DNA of 39,612 bases from Dysgonamonadaceae bacterium (GCA_031260045.1 JAIRKO010000025.1:1-39612); one strand, 5' to 3'. Numbered from the stretch's first letter, positions 25,845-34,534 are shown. Notes: a model not told the origin generated them from the sequence alone. Numbers and translations: made by a program.

Positions 25845-26714
25845 TCAATTCACCGAAACATCCCCGCTAATTTTTCGGATCAGTCCATGCAAGACATTGC
25901 CGGGACCTAATTCCGTGAAATCATCCGCTCCGGCGGCAATCATATTCCTTACCGATTGCGTCCATTTCACGGGAGCCGTCAACTGCGCGATCAGGTTGTT
26001 TTTGATTCTCGCGGGGTCGGTTTCGCCGGATGCGCCGACATTTTGGAAAACCGGACAAACCGGCGTTCCGAAAGTTGCGGCGTGAATGGCTTTCTCCAAT
26101 TCTTCCTTTGCCGGCGCCATCAGCGGTGAATGGAAAGCCCCGCCGACCTTGAGTTTTAAGGCTCTTTTGGCGCCTGCTGCCAACATGCGTTCGCAGGCTG
26201 CGTCCACTCCGCCTACGGCGCCGGAAATTACCACCTGACCAGGACAGTTGTAATTTGCCGGAACGACAATCTCATCCACTTCCGCGCAAATTTCCTCTAC
26301 CTTTTCGTCAGGCAAATTCAAGATGGCAGCCATCGTTCCCGGATTTTGTTCGCCGGCTTTCTGCATAGCCAAAGCCCTTTTGTAAACCAGTAGCAACCCG
26401 TCTTCAAACGACAGCGCGCCGGCGGCGACCAAAGCCGAAAATTCGCCCAGAGAGTGTCCGGCAACCATTTCCGGATGGAAATCATCGCCCAGCGTTCTCG
26501 CCGAAACAACCGAATGAAGAAAAACAGCAGGCTGGGTAACTTTGGTCTGGCGAAGGTCGTCGTCGGAACCTTCAAACATTATATCCGTAATGCGGAAATT
26601 CAGAAGCCGGTTGGCAGTTTCAAACAGTTCCCTCGCCAGTGGATGTTTTTCATACAAATCTTTACCCATGCCCGGAAATTGTGCGCCCTGACCGGGAAAT
26701 ACATATGCTTTCAT
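25845..26714 (-). CDS. fabD: Malonyl-CoA:ACP transacylase
   Basis: A 289-aa enzyme that loads malonate on acyl carrier protein for fatty acid synthesis. It shows [16 protein letters not shown] at the N-terminus, the nucleophile elbow [10 protein letters not shown] (Ser88), and the catalytic histidine in GGAFHSPLM (His195), followed by the usual closing [11 protein letters not shown]. Length is normal. It is followed by yidD, with which it is probably co-transcribed, and has its own promoter at 26739..26768. Confidence 0.96.
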   Translation of the reverse strand: MKAYVFPGQGAQFPGMGKDLYEKHPLARELFETANRLLNFRITDIMFEGSDDDLRQTKVTQPAVFLHSVVSARTLGDDFHPEMVAGHSLGEFSALVAAGALSFEDGLLLVYKRALAMQKAGEQNPGTMAAILNLPDEKVEEICAEVDEIVVPANYNCPGQVVISGAVGGVDAACERMLAAGAKRALKLKVGGAFHSPLMAPAKEELEKAIHAATFGTPVCPVFQNVGASGETDPARIKNNLIAQLTAPVKWTQSVRNMIAAGADDFTELGPGNVLHGLIRKISGDVSVN

Positions 26715-26738
26715 AAAATATATGGTTTAAATCGGGCG

Positions 26739-26768
26739 CAAAGATATAAAAAAAGTGAGACGGGGCAA
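26739..26768 (-). promoter_or_regulatory. Promoter of fabD
   Basis: Minus strand TATCTTTG (26746..26739) with TTG (26768..26766) 19 bp upstream. Leader about 20 nt. Confidence 0.6.
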
Positions 26769-26868
26769 GTTTTGTTATTCAATTTAAGGTGCAATCGACA
26801 AAATAAATTGAAAATCAACGAATTAAATTGAAAATCGGCGAAGCCCAATGTACCCGCGATAGAAACTG

Positions 26869-26902
26869 TTTGTGCGCAAATCGGTAAAAATCCTTATCTT
26901 TG
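26869..26902 (+). promoter_or_regulatory. Promoter of efp
   Basis: TTTG (26869..26872) and TATCTTTG (26895..26902), spaced 22 bp. Leader about 35 nt to the efp ATG. Confidence 0.55.
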
Positions 26903-26942
26903 CATCCGAAATTAAATAATTAAAAACATTTACAAACGTTTT

Positions 26943-27506
26943 ATGGCAAGTACAGCAGATTTTAAAAACGGAATGTGCCTCGATATAGACGGGCAATATT
27001 TCTACATCGTAGAATTTTTACATGTGAAGCCGGGAAAAGGTCCGGCTTTCGTTCGCACCAAACTGAAAAACGTAACGACGGGACGTGTCATCGACAAGAC
27101 TTTCAACTCCGGGGTAAAAGTGGATGAAGTTCGTATCGAAAGAAGACCCTATCAGTTTTTATATAAAGACGATATGGGTTATAACTTTATGAATAACGAA
27201 ACGTTTGAACAGATTCCCATCGCTAAAGACAGCATTACGGGCGTGGATTTCCTGAAAGAAGGCGACATGGCTGAAGTTGTTGTCCATGCGGATTCGGAAA
27301 CCATTTTGTATGCCGAACTTCCGACGCACGTAGTCCTCACGGTTACATACACAGAACCGGGATTCAAAGGCGACACGGCGACCAATGCAACCAAGCCGGC
27401 TACCGTTGAAACCGGCGCAACCGTACGAGTGCCTCTGTTTATCAACGAAGGCGAAAAAATCAAGGTGGATACCCGCGACGGTTCATACGTGGAAAGAGCA
27501 AAATAA
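26943..27506 (+). CDS. efp: Translation elongation factor P
   Basis: A 187-aa protein that rescues ribosomes stalled at polyproline. Three beta-barrel domains are complete: the KOW-like N-terminal domain with the tip loop [12 protein letters not shown] (Lys32 at the position that is modified in many bacteria), the central domain ([16 protein letters not shown]), and the C-terminal [46 protein letters not shown] signature (quoted by its parts GFKGDTA and [14 protein letters not shown]). No EpmA/EpmB-type modification gene is nearby. The proline-rich linker in the surface protein at 18063..19799 is one likely client. Confidence 0.97.
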   Translation: MASTADFKNGMCLDIDGQYFYIVEFLHVKPGKGPAFVRTKLKNVTTGRVIDKTFNSGVKVDEVRIERRPYQFLYKDDMGYNFMNNETFEQIPIAKDSITGVDFLKEGDMAEVVVHADSETILYAELPTHVVLTVTYTEPGFKGDTATNATKPATVETGATVRVPLFINEGEKIKVDTRDGSYVERAK

Positions 27507-27507
27507 G

Positions 27508-27548
27508 TTACGGCGGGGCGGGCTTCTCCTGCCCTGCTTGCTTTTCCA
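27508..27548 (+). terminator. Possible terminator after efp
   Basis: GCGGGGCGGGC ... GCCCTGC with a short loop, followed by TTGCTTTTCC. Stem is imperfect and the T-run short. Confidence 0.35.
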
Positions 27549-27604
27549 CACACATACACGCTTTTCTTGCCCGTTATCGGCAATCATCAAAAATATAATG
27601 TATT

Positions 27605-28231
27605 ATGGAGACGGATGAATACATCATCAACCACATTGATGAAGAACCGCCCCTGCTTGCGGCATTAAACCGCAAAGCCCACGTCGATTTGCTGCGCCCG
27701 CGAATGATTGCCGGTCATTTGCAGGGCAGGATATTGAAAATGCTGGCGAGAATGTACCGACCGCACCGGATTTTGGAAATCGGAACTTATACGGGATATG
27801 CAACCTTGTGTCTTGCAGAAGGTTTGCCCGACAACGGCGAAATTCACACAATTGAGATGGACGATGAGATGGAGGATTTTATCCGGAAGCAATTCGACCG
27901 GTCGGATTTGAAAAACAGGATTCATTTGCATATCGGAAACGCTTTGGAGGTAATCCCCCGACTGGAAGGCGCATTCGACATGGCGTTTATCGACGCCGAC
28001 AAACGGAATTATTGCGAATATTACGAAACGGTTTTCGATAAAGTGAAAAAAGGCGGAATTATTTTGGCGGACAATACGCTGTGGAGCGGAAAAGTGATGG
28101 AAAAACCGCATCCCAACGATAAGCAGACGCTCGGCATCATCCGTTTCAACGAAATGATTGCAAACGACCGCAGGGTTGAAAAGGTGATTTTGCCTTTGCG
28201 GGACGGCTTGACGATTGTTTATAAAATATAA
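27605..28231 (+). CDS. SAM-dependent O-methyltransferase (catechol/caffeoyl-CoA type)
   Basis: A 208-aa cytosolic protein of the Methyltransf_3 family. SAM-binding motif I is ILEIGTYTGYATLCLAEGL (about residues 56-74), the acidic residue after strand 2 is in IHTIEMD, and the metal-binding aspartates are in FIDADKRNYCEYY and ILADNTLWSGKV, as in Mg-dependent catechol and caffeoyl-CoA methyltransferases. The substrate in Bacteroidota is unknown. It follows efp by about 100 bp and may be partly co-transcribed with it if the efp terminator is leaky. Confidence 0.88.
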   Translation: METDEYIINHIDEEPPLLAALNRKAHVDLLRPRMIAGHLQGRILKMLARMYRPHRILEIGTYTGYATLCLAEGLPDNGEIHTIEMDDEMEDFIRKQFDRSDLKNRIHLHIGNALEVIPRLEGAFDMAFIDADKRNYCEYYETVFDKVKKGGIILADNTLWSGKVMEKPHPNDKQTLGIIRFNEMIANDRRVEKVILPLRDGLTIVYKI

Positions 28232-28400
28232 TGTATTTGGCTACGCCCGCTGTTCCCGTTATCCTGCGCAAAAGCCCTGTCATCCCACGTTCGACGCGGC
28301 GAAGTTGCATTGAAAATCGGCGAAGCCAAACACCGCAGCCGTCATTGGAAGACGAAGCCCTGAAAAAAAACATGCGATAATTTCAGGTTAATTAAATTAT
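28232..28400. repeat. Fragmentary family B-like repeats before riboswitch 2
   Basis: No gene. It holds GGCTACGCCCGC, TTATCCTGCGC, CTGTCATCCCACG and TTGAAAATCGGCGAAGCC; the last also occurs at 26826..26845 upstream of efp. These look like decayed pieces of the repeats seen at 21662 and 24645. Confidence 0.4.
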
Positions 28401-28406
28401 TATTCA

Positions 28407-28414
28407 TACTTTTG
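28407..28414 (+). promoter_or_regulatory. -7 element of riboswitch 2
   Basis: TACTTTTG, identical to the box before riboswitch 1 and at the same distance from the aptamer. The -33 region is not clear. Confidence 0.55.
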
Positions 28415-28419
28415 TACGC

Positions 28420-28604
28420 GATTTTGGTGGCGTCCTTTTCCCATTCGGGAAAGGCGCTGAAAAGGGAATCGGGTGAAAATCCCGAACAGACCCGCTGCTG
28501 TAAGCTCCGCCAACAATCTTTGAACAATACTCAAATCCACTGTTCCGATGGGGAACGGGAAGGGCGTTTCAAAGATGGAGTAAGTCAGAAGACCTGCCAG
28601 AGTT
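28420..28604 (+). ncRNA. Cobalamin riboswitch 2 (upstream of the secreted-protein pair)
   Basis: Same ordered hallmarks as copy 1: GGCGCTGAAAAGGGAATCGGG, AAATCCCGAACAGACCCGC, TGCTGTAA, TCCACTG...GGGAAGGG, and the B12 box GTCAGAAGACCTGCC (28584..28598). Even peripheral parts that normally vary (AATACTCAAATCCACTGTTC) are identical to copy 1. It should repress the genes at 28803..34297 when corrinoid is plentiful. Confidence 0.92.
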
Positions 28605-28641
28605 GATAAGTTGAAGGCTTTCGTGGAATAGAGCCGGCGAC

Positions 28642-28672
28642 AAACCGATAGGGTGGCTTTTGCTGCCGGTTT
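28642..28672 (+). terminator. Possible expression-platform hairpin of riboswitch 2
   Basis: AAACCG (28642..28647) pairs with CGGTTT (28667..28672), with an inner GGC/GCT pair; a weak TTTT follows after ATCTCCGA. The arrangement parallels 23823..23864 but the T-run is poor. Confidence 0.35.
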
Positions 28673-28710
28673 ATCTCCGATTTTAAATGATTAACGCTTA
28701 GCGCACAAAT

Positions 28711-28782
28711 AATGTACGCTAAGACGCGAAGGTGCGAAGTTTTTTTAGTATTGCTTAGCGTCTTTGCGCCTTAGCGTACATT
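28711..28782. repeat. Dispersed palindromic repeat family A, copy 5
   Basis: The best-preserved copy: AATGTACGCTAAG (28711..28723) and CTTAGCGTACATT (28770..28782) are exact reverse complements, with internal GCGAAGGTGCGAAG and TCTTTGCGCC pairing. It sits between riboswitch 2 and the start codon at 28803, inside the 5' leader. Confidence 0.75.
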
Positions 28783-28802
28783 AATCATTATATTTATATT
28801 TT

Positions 28803-29804
28803 ATGAAAAAGTATTTATTTTTATTTGCCGCGCTCGTAATGGGCGCCGCGATGCTCGCCCCGCAGGGCTTGAGCGCTCAGAAAAGAGTTGTTAAGGTGCA
28901 GGGACACCCGCACGAGTTATTAACCCGAAAGGCCGCTGAAGGGAAGCTAAAGCGACTGCATCTCAAACCGCCTAAGGCGCTCAGAGGCACTATTGACCCG
29001 GATAATATTCTTTGCTGGGCAAATATTGCCAATCTGATAACAACCCCGCCTGCAGTGGTGGATACGGCTTATTTGCTGATTAAGTTTACGGATGGAAAAA
29101 TATCTCCGACAGGAGTTGACAGTCTTATTGTATGGGGTTTCCGTTACAATTCGATAGACAGTTACGGCGATACGACAGGCATACATACCATTGATATGCT
29201 ACGAACCGTAGCTAATCTCGACAAGCGTTTGACTGTTATGCTGCAATATACCGGTGTTTATGGTTATTCTGTTGTTGGTATCGGTTACAATCACAATAAG
29301 GACTGTTCGCGGGTGCCTGTATTCTTTGATTACAAAGGTGCGGTAAGCGATACAACGATTGCTTTCCATTATATTGGAACGCCGAATTGCAATGTTGGAC
29401 AGGTTGCTGTGCCGCCTATACCTCAAACACTGGCTCAACTTGCAATCGAAATCGGAGACTCCACCGGAATTATAGACCATCCGTTTAATGCGTTCTATGG
29501 TTATCCTGCTTACGATTACGACTACTGGAAGTTAGACATGAACGACCCAACCCCTGCTTTACATTCGTGGCAAGCTGGATGGAAGAATGCCTATTGGGGG
29601 TATTTTATAGGCGTCAACAGGCAGGTGCCTACTACAAGCAACTACGCCCAATTGGGTATTGCTTATCAGGTATTAAACAATCAGGAAGTTCACGGTTTTG
29701 TGTTTGAATCACCTGCAGACTATCCGCCTGTTCATGATTTTAGCGGTAATCTTTACTATGAAGATTGCACAATTTGCCGTACATGTCAATTATTAAAAAG
29801 GTAA
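28803..29804 (+). CDS. Secreted protein of unknown family in a B12-controlled operon
   Basis: A 333-aa protein with a clear signal peptide (MKKYLFLFAALVMGAAML, cleavage near LSAQ). The mature part has a lysine/arginine-rich start and then a beta-rich domain: VVDTAYLLIKFTDGK, SLIVWGFRYNS, HTIDMLRTVANLDKRLTV, VVGIGYNHN, DYDYWKLDM, HSWQAGWKNAYWGYF, VHGFVFESP. Tryptophan and tyrosine are frequent, suggesting a ligand or glycan surface. The C-terminus has a cysteine cluster C-x-x-C-x-x-C (DCTICRTCQ). No T9SS sorting domain or lipobox is visible, so the protein may be periplasmic or bound to its neighbour. Its stop lies 5 bp before the next gene's ATG; the riboswitch upstream ties it to corrinoid supply. 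I do not recognise the family. Confidence 0.75.
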   Translation: MKKYLFLFAALVMGAAMLAPQGLSAQKRVVKVQGHPHELLTRKAAEGKLKRLHLKPPKALRGTIDPDNILCWANIANLITTPPAVVDTAYLLIKFTDGKISPTGVDSLIVWGFRYNSIDSYGDTTGIHTIDMLRTVANLDKRLTVMLQYTGVYGYSVVGIGYNHNKDCSRVPVFFDYKGAVSDTTIAFHYIGTPNCNVGQVAVPPIPQTLAQLAIEIGDSTGIIDHPFNAFYGYPAYDYDYWKLDMNDPTPALHSWQAGWKNAYWGYFIGVNRQVPTTSNYAQLGIAYQVLNNQEVHGFVFESPADYPPVHDFSGNLYYEDCTICRTCQLLKR

Positions 29805-29809
29805 GCTAC

Positions 29810-32800
29810 ATGATACGGGAAATATTTAATAAAAAGAGTACGCCGTTGTGCGTATTCTTTTTAATGCTCTTGCTTTACGTACCGTCCCAAACAGTGTGCG
29901 CGAGAGAATGGTTTGTAACAGTGGAAACAGGTACAGGTGAAGGCTCTTTTACGGAAGCACTTGCCAATATGGGTAATGGAGATACTGTAACCGTTGACAG
30001 AACTACTGTATCAACAATTACAATGACTGCTATCTATACGAAAGTTTGTTCAGGCCGCAATATGAAACTCACTTTCATAGGCAACAATGCAACTATTGTA
30101 AATCTGGGTATTTCCTTTGGAGGCAGCGCCCAAAGTGATGCTGCCGATGAAGTTATTTTTGAAAATTTCCGATTTGAGAACCCTTATTTGAGTGCGAAAT
30201 TTGTAAGGCAAATGCGTTATACCAATTGCCGTTTTATTACCAACTCAAACGATGCAGGATTGTATGGAGTAATTCTTGAAAATGGCATTTATAATATGTC
30301 GAGTGCGACTGGAGTCAGTCTTTTTGAAGGATGCGTTTTTGAGCAGACAAGCAAATCTTTGCACTTTACTGTAGTGACTTCCACAAATGCTACATCGAAA
30401 GCAGTGAAATTTGTTTCATGTACCTTTAAAAACAATTTATCAAACACATCTTTATTTTCTTCGCAAAGCAGTCCGAAGTTATCAGCCGAGTTTGTGAATT
30501 GTGTTTTGATAGACTTGACCGGCTCAAATAGCGCCCCAACCATTAACTGCTATAATGTAACCTCAAAAGGCTTCAATGCCATACAAGGTTATATCAAAAC
30601 GAATACTACAAATATTACGCCAGGAAGTGAAAACCTCGGATGGACAAAGATGGAAACCGACACGATTATTGCGCTAAGCGCCGAACAGCCGCTTATGCTT
30701 GTAGTTGATACCTACAAAGTGCGCTATGCCGGCGGAAATGGACTCGCTTACCTCCGCCTGCCTGCCGCGCCCCACTTACTCGCGACGCTTGCCGATATTT
30801 CGTTTCCCCGATACGATCTGTCCGGCAACGAGATAGATTATAGCAGACCGTCGCACAGTGGGGCGTGGCAATCGGTCTATTTCGCTGATGGCGAAACGCC
30901 GCCGATCGGCGAAACGGTAGCCACAGGGATGAGCATAACGCCGGATAGGGAAATATATACCGAACAGACCGTGCAGATAAACTTTTCCGTGCAGCCGAAC
31001 CATGCGGAACAGGATGTGGCGTGGACAAGCAGCGACGAAACAATCGCCACGGTGGACGAAAACGGACTGGTAACCGTATTGCCCTCCGACCGGACGGAAA
31101 CAGTAACGGTTGATGTTACCGCAACCACCACTGTTGCAAGAAATGCAGAGGGCGAGTTTTTGTCAAGAACCGTAAGCCTCACCGTGAAACCCTATATTCA
31201 CGTTTCAGGGATTATCCTTGATGCCGGCGAATTAACGGTAACGCCTTTTGTAAACGGCTATTCGCGGACAATCAGCGCTACCGTAGAACCCTCGCGTCCC
31301 GACAGTGCGGCTCTTAATCCTGCACTTGTATGGACGGCAGATCCTGACGATATAGTCAGCATCACCACCGAAAACGGAAATGCAACGCCCACAATTAAAG
31401 CGCTGAAAGCGGGGACGACAATCCTGACGGCAACGGCGGAAGACAACGGGCAGACGGAAACGTACCAGGTGGTTGTTACCAAAGCAGACTACAGGGATGG
31501 CATGTTTATTGTCAATGAAGACTGGTTCGGGAGAAGTCCAAGTTCTCTGAATTATCTGTATCCCAACGGAAGCTGGGATTTGCGGGCTTCTTCCTGGATA
31601 AACGGTGATAATATGCTTGGCACAACAACACAGTTTGGAACGATTTACGGTGGTAAGTTCTACTTCATTTCCAAACAAGGATTGCGGTTAAGTATTGCAG
31701 ATGCTCAAACAATGGAATGGATAAAAAGCTTTATCGACATGGGAGGCGATGGTCGGTCATTTATTGGAGTGGATGAGCATACAGGCTATGTAGGCACTGC
31801 CTCAGGTATCCGCGTGGTCAATTTGGATAATTTGCCCGATATACCTGGCAATTTCATTAATAATGGTACTGTACACCCAAAAGTTGTCGATCAATTGCCC
31901 CACACTATAATTAGTGGTGCAGAGAGTCACAACGGTCTGTACAGTAGTCAGGTTGCTACAATGGAACGTGTAGGCAATTATGTTTTCGCTATTCAGCAGG
32001 GCGTGGGCATACTTGTTATTAACGCTAAAACGCACATTGTTGAACGGACGCTGATAGACTATAATTATCATTCGTTGACGTTGGCAAAAGATGGCTATTT
32101 GTATGCAGGTACCACGGGGACGGTTTCCGATAACGTTGTTGTTCCTGATGACGGACAAGGATTAGAGAGTGTGGCGCTCAACATCATTGTCCGGATTGAC
32201 CCGTGGACGTTCACGGAAACACCCATCACACTGTCGTCGGGAATAAGCGGACCGCCTGCATCGTGGGGCGCATGGCAATGTCCCGCAATCTGGGCTGCCA
32301 CGACGACAAACAAAATTTACTGGAAGACAACCGACAAAATAATCGTTTGCTATGATATTGACGGTAATACGCTGACAAAAGTTCTTGACCTTAACGATTA
32401 TAGGCGGCATCCGATTTCTGCCGCAGACCCGTGGGCGTTCTACGGCACGGCTTTCCGTGTGCAACCCGGCACGGATACGCTGTATGCTGTAGTTGGCACA
32501 TTTTATATTTCGGGCAACATTGCCCATCGCAATCATTGGAAAGTGCTGAAGATAAACCCTGACGGCGATCAGCCTAATGCAGACGACGAAGGTGCAATCG
32601 GCAATATCATCGAAGAATACCCGCTTGAGGATCATTACTGGTTCCCCGCCATGCCGGTCTTCCCCGACAAACACCGCCCGGAATTCACCGCCGCAGCCTT
32701 CCCCGAAAACATCCCGCTAAACGGGAATCATCCGGCAGATAGCCTCAACCTGACGGACAAAGTGACTGATGCGGACAACATGCGGGCTTCGATTGTTACT

Positions 32801-34297
32801 ACCGTCGCCGACGGCTACGACAAATCGCTCGTCAATGCCTACATTTGGCGCGATACACTGGTGGTCGCCGCACGCAAGAGCATCCCCGAAGGGCAGCCCG
32901 CCGAATCGACAACGCTTACGCTTAGGTTCAACTCTAATGGGCATGTGATAACAAAGGCAGTTGGCGTGACCGTGCAGCCCGGCGTTGTTGCCATCGCTCC
33001 GCCGGTCGTCGACTATCCGCTGGAACTGAACCTGCATACCCTCAGCGTGTCCTCCGGTCAAACCGAGCAGTTAAGCCTTGTTTACCCGCTTGGATACACC
33101 GTTAACTGGCGTTCGGAAAATGCAAATGTGGCTACGGTAAACAACGCAGGCGAGGTAACCGGCGTGGGCGAAGGAAGGACGCAAATTATTGCCGAAGACC
33201 TTGCGCAAGGCAAGTCCGACACTTGCACCGTAACCGTACTTCCCGCCGTTGTCCTCAACCCGTTTGAACTGAACGCGGATTCGCTGACGCTCGACATTGC
33301 CCAAATGGCGCAATTGCAGATCACGGCGCCGGAACAGTACAATGTGGCGTGGCAATCGCTGAACGAAAACATAGCCATAGTGAGCAATACGGGTAAGGTG
33401 GTGGCGCTCGCGGCGGGGACTACCCGCATCATCGCCTCCGACACTTCCAAAGGCAAACAGGATGAGTGTGTCGTAACGGTTCTCGGAGCGCAATCCACAT
33501 ACGCCGTCAAACTCAATCATAGCATGCTGGTGATGAATCAAGGCGACCGCGCAACGCTCTCTGTTTCGTCCGCAACCGACGCAACGGTAAGCTGGTCAAG
33601 CAACAATCCGCAGGTGGTGGACGTAACCTCCGGCGGAACGATCATCGCCTTTATGCCGGGTAATGCGGTGATTACTGCCAAACTGTCCGACGGGAAGGAC
33701 TCGGCAACGTGCAGCGTGACCGTCCGCGAAACGGCTGTCTCAATCACAACCTCCGACGTGGGAACGCACAGCGCAACGCTTTCTTTCCCGAAACTCGTCA
33801 ACACGGACTATTATTTGGTGCATCTGTACAGGATTTCCGGCGACGTTCGGCAGCCTGAGGTAGCCATCAAGGTGAACCCCAACGGCACGGTGGCTAATGT
33901 GATCAATCTGCGTGCCGACGACGATAACATTTGCCTGGTTGTCAACGATCTAAGCCCCGCGTCCAAATATGAAGCCGAAATTGATGTGCTGCGCGAAATC
34001 AACGGGACGGTCGAAGCAACCGCTAAACTAAGCATTTCGTTTACCACGCAACAGGAGACAGGTCTTGCTGTAACAGCTGCTCCGGATGCCGCCGTATGGT
34101 ATGCCGCCGGCGTGTTGCGGCTGCGTAACCTTGAAGGCTACCATTACCGCATCGCCTCTGTGGGCGGACAGGTTCTAATCGCCTCCAAAGCGGTTTCCGA
34201 CGAAGAAACCCGCTTTGTTTCATTGCCGCCCGGGGTGTATATCCTCACGGCGCAAAAAGGAAGCGAGCGGTTAATATTCAAGTTTGCAGCGTTTTAG
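29810..34297 (+). CDS. Giant T9SS surface protein: beta-helix, BIG2 domains, BtuG-like propeller
   Basis: 1495 aa from the ATG at 29810, chosen because AAAAAGG precedes it and a clean signal peptide (residues 1-31, ending TVCA) follows; ATG 29783 and TTG 29765 are alternatives. Layout: beta-helix-like region about 35-290 (FENFRFENP, YTNCRFITN, FEGCVFEQ, FVSCTFKNN); two Ig-like BIG2 domains about 370-560; a DUF5074/YncE-like propeller about 560-955 starting DGMFIVNEDWFGRSPSSLNY; a linker domain to about 1060; three more BIG2 domains about 1068-1306; an FN3-like domain to about 1415; a C-terminal T9SS-type sorting domain (LRNLEGY, LPPGVYILTAQKGSERLIFKF) 1430-1495. The propeller start resembles that of the BtuG-like lipoprotein at 19898..21031. 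It is translationally close to the 333-aa gene and under riboswitch 2. Corrinoid binding is inferred, not shown. Confidence 0.82.
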   Translation: MIREIFNKKSTPLCVFFLMLLLYVPSQTVCAREWFVTVETGTGEGSFTEALANMGNGDTVTVDRTTVSTITMTAIYTKVCSGRNMKLTFIGNNATIVNLGISFGGSAQSDAADEVIFENFRFENPYLSAKFVRQMRYTNCRFITNSNDAGLYGVILENGIYNMSSATGVSLFEGCVFEQTSKSLHFTVVTSTNATSKAVKFVSCTFKNNLSNTSLFSSQSSPKLSAEFVNCVLIDLTGSNSAPTINCYNVTSKGFNAIQGYIKTNTTNITPGSENLGWTKMETDTIIALSAEQPLMLVVDTYKVRYAGGNGLAYLRLPAAPHLLATLADISFPRYDLSGNEIDYSRPSHSGAWQSVYFADGETPPIGETVATGMSITPDREIYTEQTVQINFSVQPNHAEQDVAWTSSDETIATVDENGLVTVLPSDRTETVTVDVTATTTVARNAEGEFLSRTVSLTVKPYIHVSGIILDAGELTVTPFVNGYSRTISATVEPSRPDSAALNPALVWTADPDDIVSITTENGNATPTIKALKAGTTILTATAEDNGQTETYQVVVTKADYRDGMFIVNEDWFGRSPSSLNYLYPNGSWDLRASSWINGDNMLGTTTQFGTIYGGKFYFISKQGLRLSIADAQTMEWIKSFIDMGGDGRSFIGVDEHTGYVGTASGIRVVNLDNLPDIPGNFINNGTVHPKVVDQLPHTIISGAESHNGLYSSQVATMERVGNYVFAIQQGVGILVINAKTHIVERTLIDYNYHSLTLAKDGYLYAGTTGTVSDNVVVPDDGQGLESVALNIIVRIDPWTFTETPITLSSGISGPPASWGAWQCPAIWAATTTNKIYWKTTDKIIVCYDIDGNTLTKVLDLNDYRRHPISAADPWAFYGTAFRVQPGTDTLYAVVGTFYISGNIAHRNHWKVLKINPDGDQPNADDEGAIGNIIEEYPLEDHYWFPAMPVFPDKHRPEFTAAAFPENIPLNGNHPADSLNLTDKVTDADNMRASIVTTVADGYDKSLVNAYIWRDTLVVAARKSIPEGQPAESTTLTLRFNSNGHVITKAVGVTVQPGVVAIAPPVVDYPLELNLHTLSVSSGQTEQLSLVYPLGYTVNWRSENANVATVNNAGEVTGVGEGRTQIIAEDLAQGKSDTCTVTVLPAVVLNPFELNADSLTLDIAQMAQLQITAPEQYNVAWQSLNENIAIVSNTGKVVALAAGTTRIIASDTSKGKQDECVVTVLGAQSTYAVKLNHSMLVMNQGDRATLSVSSATDATVSWSSNNPQVVDVTSGGTIIAFMPGNAVITAKLSDGKDSATCSVTVRETAVSITTSDVGTHSATLSFPKLVNTDYYLVHLYRISGDVRQPEVAIKVNPNGTVANVINLRADDDNICLVVNDLSPASKYEAEIDVLREINGTVEATAKLSISFTTQQETGLAVTAAPDAAVWYAAGVLRLRNLEGYHYRIASVGGQVLIASKAVSDEETRFVSLPPGVYILTAQKGSERLIFKFAAF

Positions 34298-34329
34298 CGA
34301 AAAACAGTCGCTTGACTGATTACAATGAT

Positions 34330-34402
34330 TGCCTTTCATTGCTTCTTATTGCCGTTGGCTTCGGTCGACGGTAAGAGAGGGGATGGAAGGCAATTTGTAT
34401 TT
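34330..34402 (+). terminator. Probable terminator of the surface-protein operon
   Basis: A long imperfect hairpin: ATTGCCTTTCAT pairs with ATGGAAGGCAAT, and an inner CTTATTGCCGT pairs with ACGGTAAG around GGCTTCGGTC. TTTGTATTTT follows. Position 30 bp past the stop fits transcription termination. Confidence 0.45.
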
Positions 34403-34405
34403 TAG

Positions 34406-34534
34406 GGAGGATTAATAAATTTCCAAACAGTTAAGTTTGGGATTATCAATAAAGGATCGGCGTCGAAAGTTATGATTATGAAATCGTTTTTCGGGGTTGA
34501 TTCTGATAATGCCGTTAAAACCATTCATAAATAA
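34406..34534 (+). other. Short open frame, possible gene remnant
   Basis: Stop-to-stop frame reading LINFQTVKFGIINKGSASK (residues 3-21) and then VMIMKSFFGVDSDNAVKTIHK. The first ATG (34472) would leave only 20 residues. The sequence looks protein-like (mixed charge, no stop) but has no acceptable upstream start and I recognise no family. It could be the tail of a lost gene. Confidence 0.2.

Noticed and set aside
29765-29809. Upstream TTG/ATG starts of the giant surface protein, or fusion with the 333-aa gene by frameshift
   Set aside because: The giant protein has its own clean signal peptide from the ATG at 29810, and the 333-aa gene ends normally 5 bp earlier, so two separate genes are simpler.
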